Of a stretch of 5,430 bases of DNA, positions 5,400 to 5,430 are shown piece by piece. This DNA comes from Clostridiales bacterium. GTDB lineage: Bacteria; Bacillota; Clostridia; Oscillospirales; CAG-272. Location of the stretch: the NCBI GenBank assembly GCA_003523225.1, contig DPGK01000016.1:1-5430 (forward strand), given 5' to 3'. Made by a program: the position numbers and the translations under genes. The notes below the pieces were generated by a model. It was not told the DNA's origin. It saw nothing but the letters and a program-made list of their open reading frames with translations, and did no database searches. Numbering within the stretch: position 1 is the first letter of the stretch; each line of letters starts with the position of its first letter.

Positions 5400-5430
5400 G
5401 GCTGTAAAAAACTCGATGTTTTTTACAGCC
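5400..5430. terminator. Perfect 13-bp hairpin at window end, probable terminator
   Basis: GGCTGTAAAAAAC at 5400-5412 is the exact reverse complement of 5418-5430, with a five-base loop (TCGAT). GG at 5398-5399 could extend the stem into bases beyond the window. The A6/T6 tracts lie within the stem, a form seen in bidirectional terminators and at ends of small mobile repeats. Without the sequence to the right, neither a trailing T run nor a repeat boundary can be checked. Confidence 0.5.

Overview
The window looks like a chromosomal segment of a Gram-positive Clostridia member, probably of the Oscillospiraceae/Ruminococcus kind. This rests on strong AGGA-type ribosome binding sites, consensus sigma-A promoters, a roughly 50-55% GC coding style with AT-rich intergenic DNA, and a four-base-overlapping ECF sigma/anti-sigma-like pair of a type common in gut Clostridia. 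The taxonomy is inferred from style only; there is no rRNA or marker gene.

Layout. Positions 1-166 hold a dense run of small hairpins and no convincing gene. On the minus strand, a 143-aa phage-type sigma-70-region-4-like protein (442-873) is followed by a 67-aa small membrane protein (167-370). A perfect 10-bp inverted repeat lies between them with the ribosome binding site in its loop. The AT-rich gap at 874-1274 is a control region. It contains two perfect consensus promoters (TTGACA-17-TATAAT) that point at each other: one (+) drives a LexA/CI-like XRE-S24 repressor (1275-1892), the other (-) reads toward the sigma-like gene. Both promoter spacers carry ACGCATTYRYGA.

The repressor is followed after 23 bases by an ABC-F ATPase gene (1916-3886), which ends at a good intrinsic terminator (3945-3980). 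An ECF sigma factor (4074-4634) and a single-pass membrane protein, probably its anti-sigma factor or sensor (4631-5314), follow as a translationally coupled pair. The tail (5315-5430) contains a long imperfect hairpin and a perfect 13-bp hairpin that reaches the window end.

How it may work together. The left two thirds resembles a compact, phage-derived switch: a self-cleavable repressor and a sigma-like regulator face each other across interlocked promoters, with a ribosome-associated ABC-F protein as apparent cargo of the repressor transcript. No phage structural, integrase or excision genes are present. The right third is an independent envelope-stress-type sigma/anti-sigma module. The switch model is inference; the promoter geometry, motifs and catalytic residues are read directly from the sequence.
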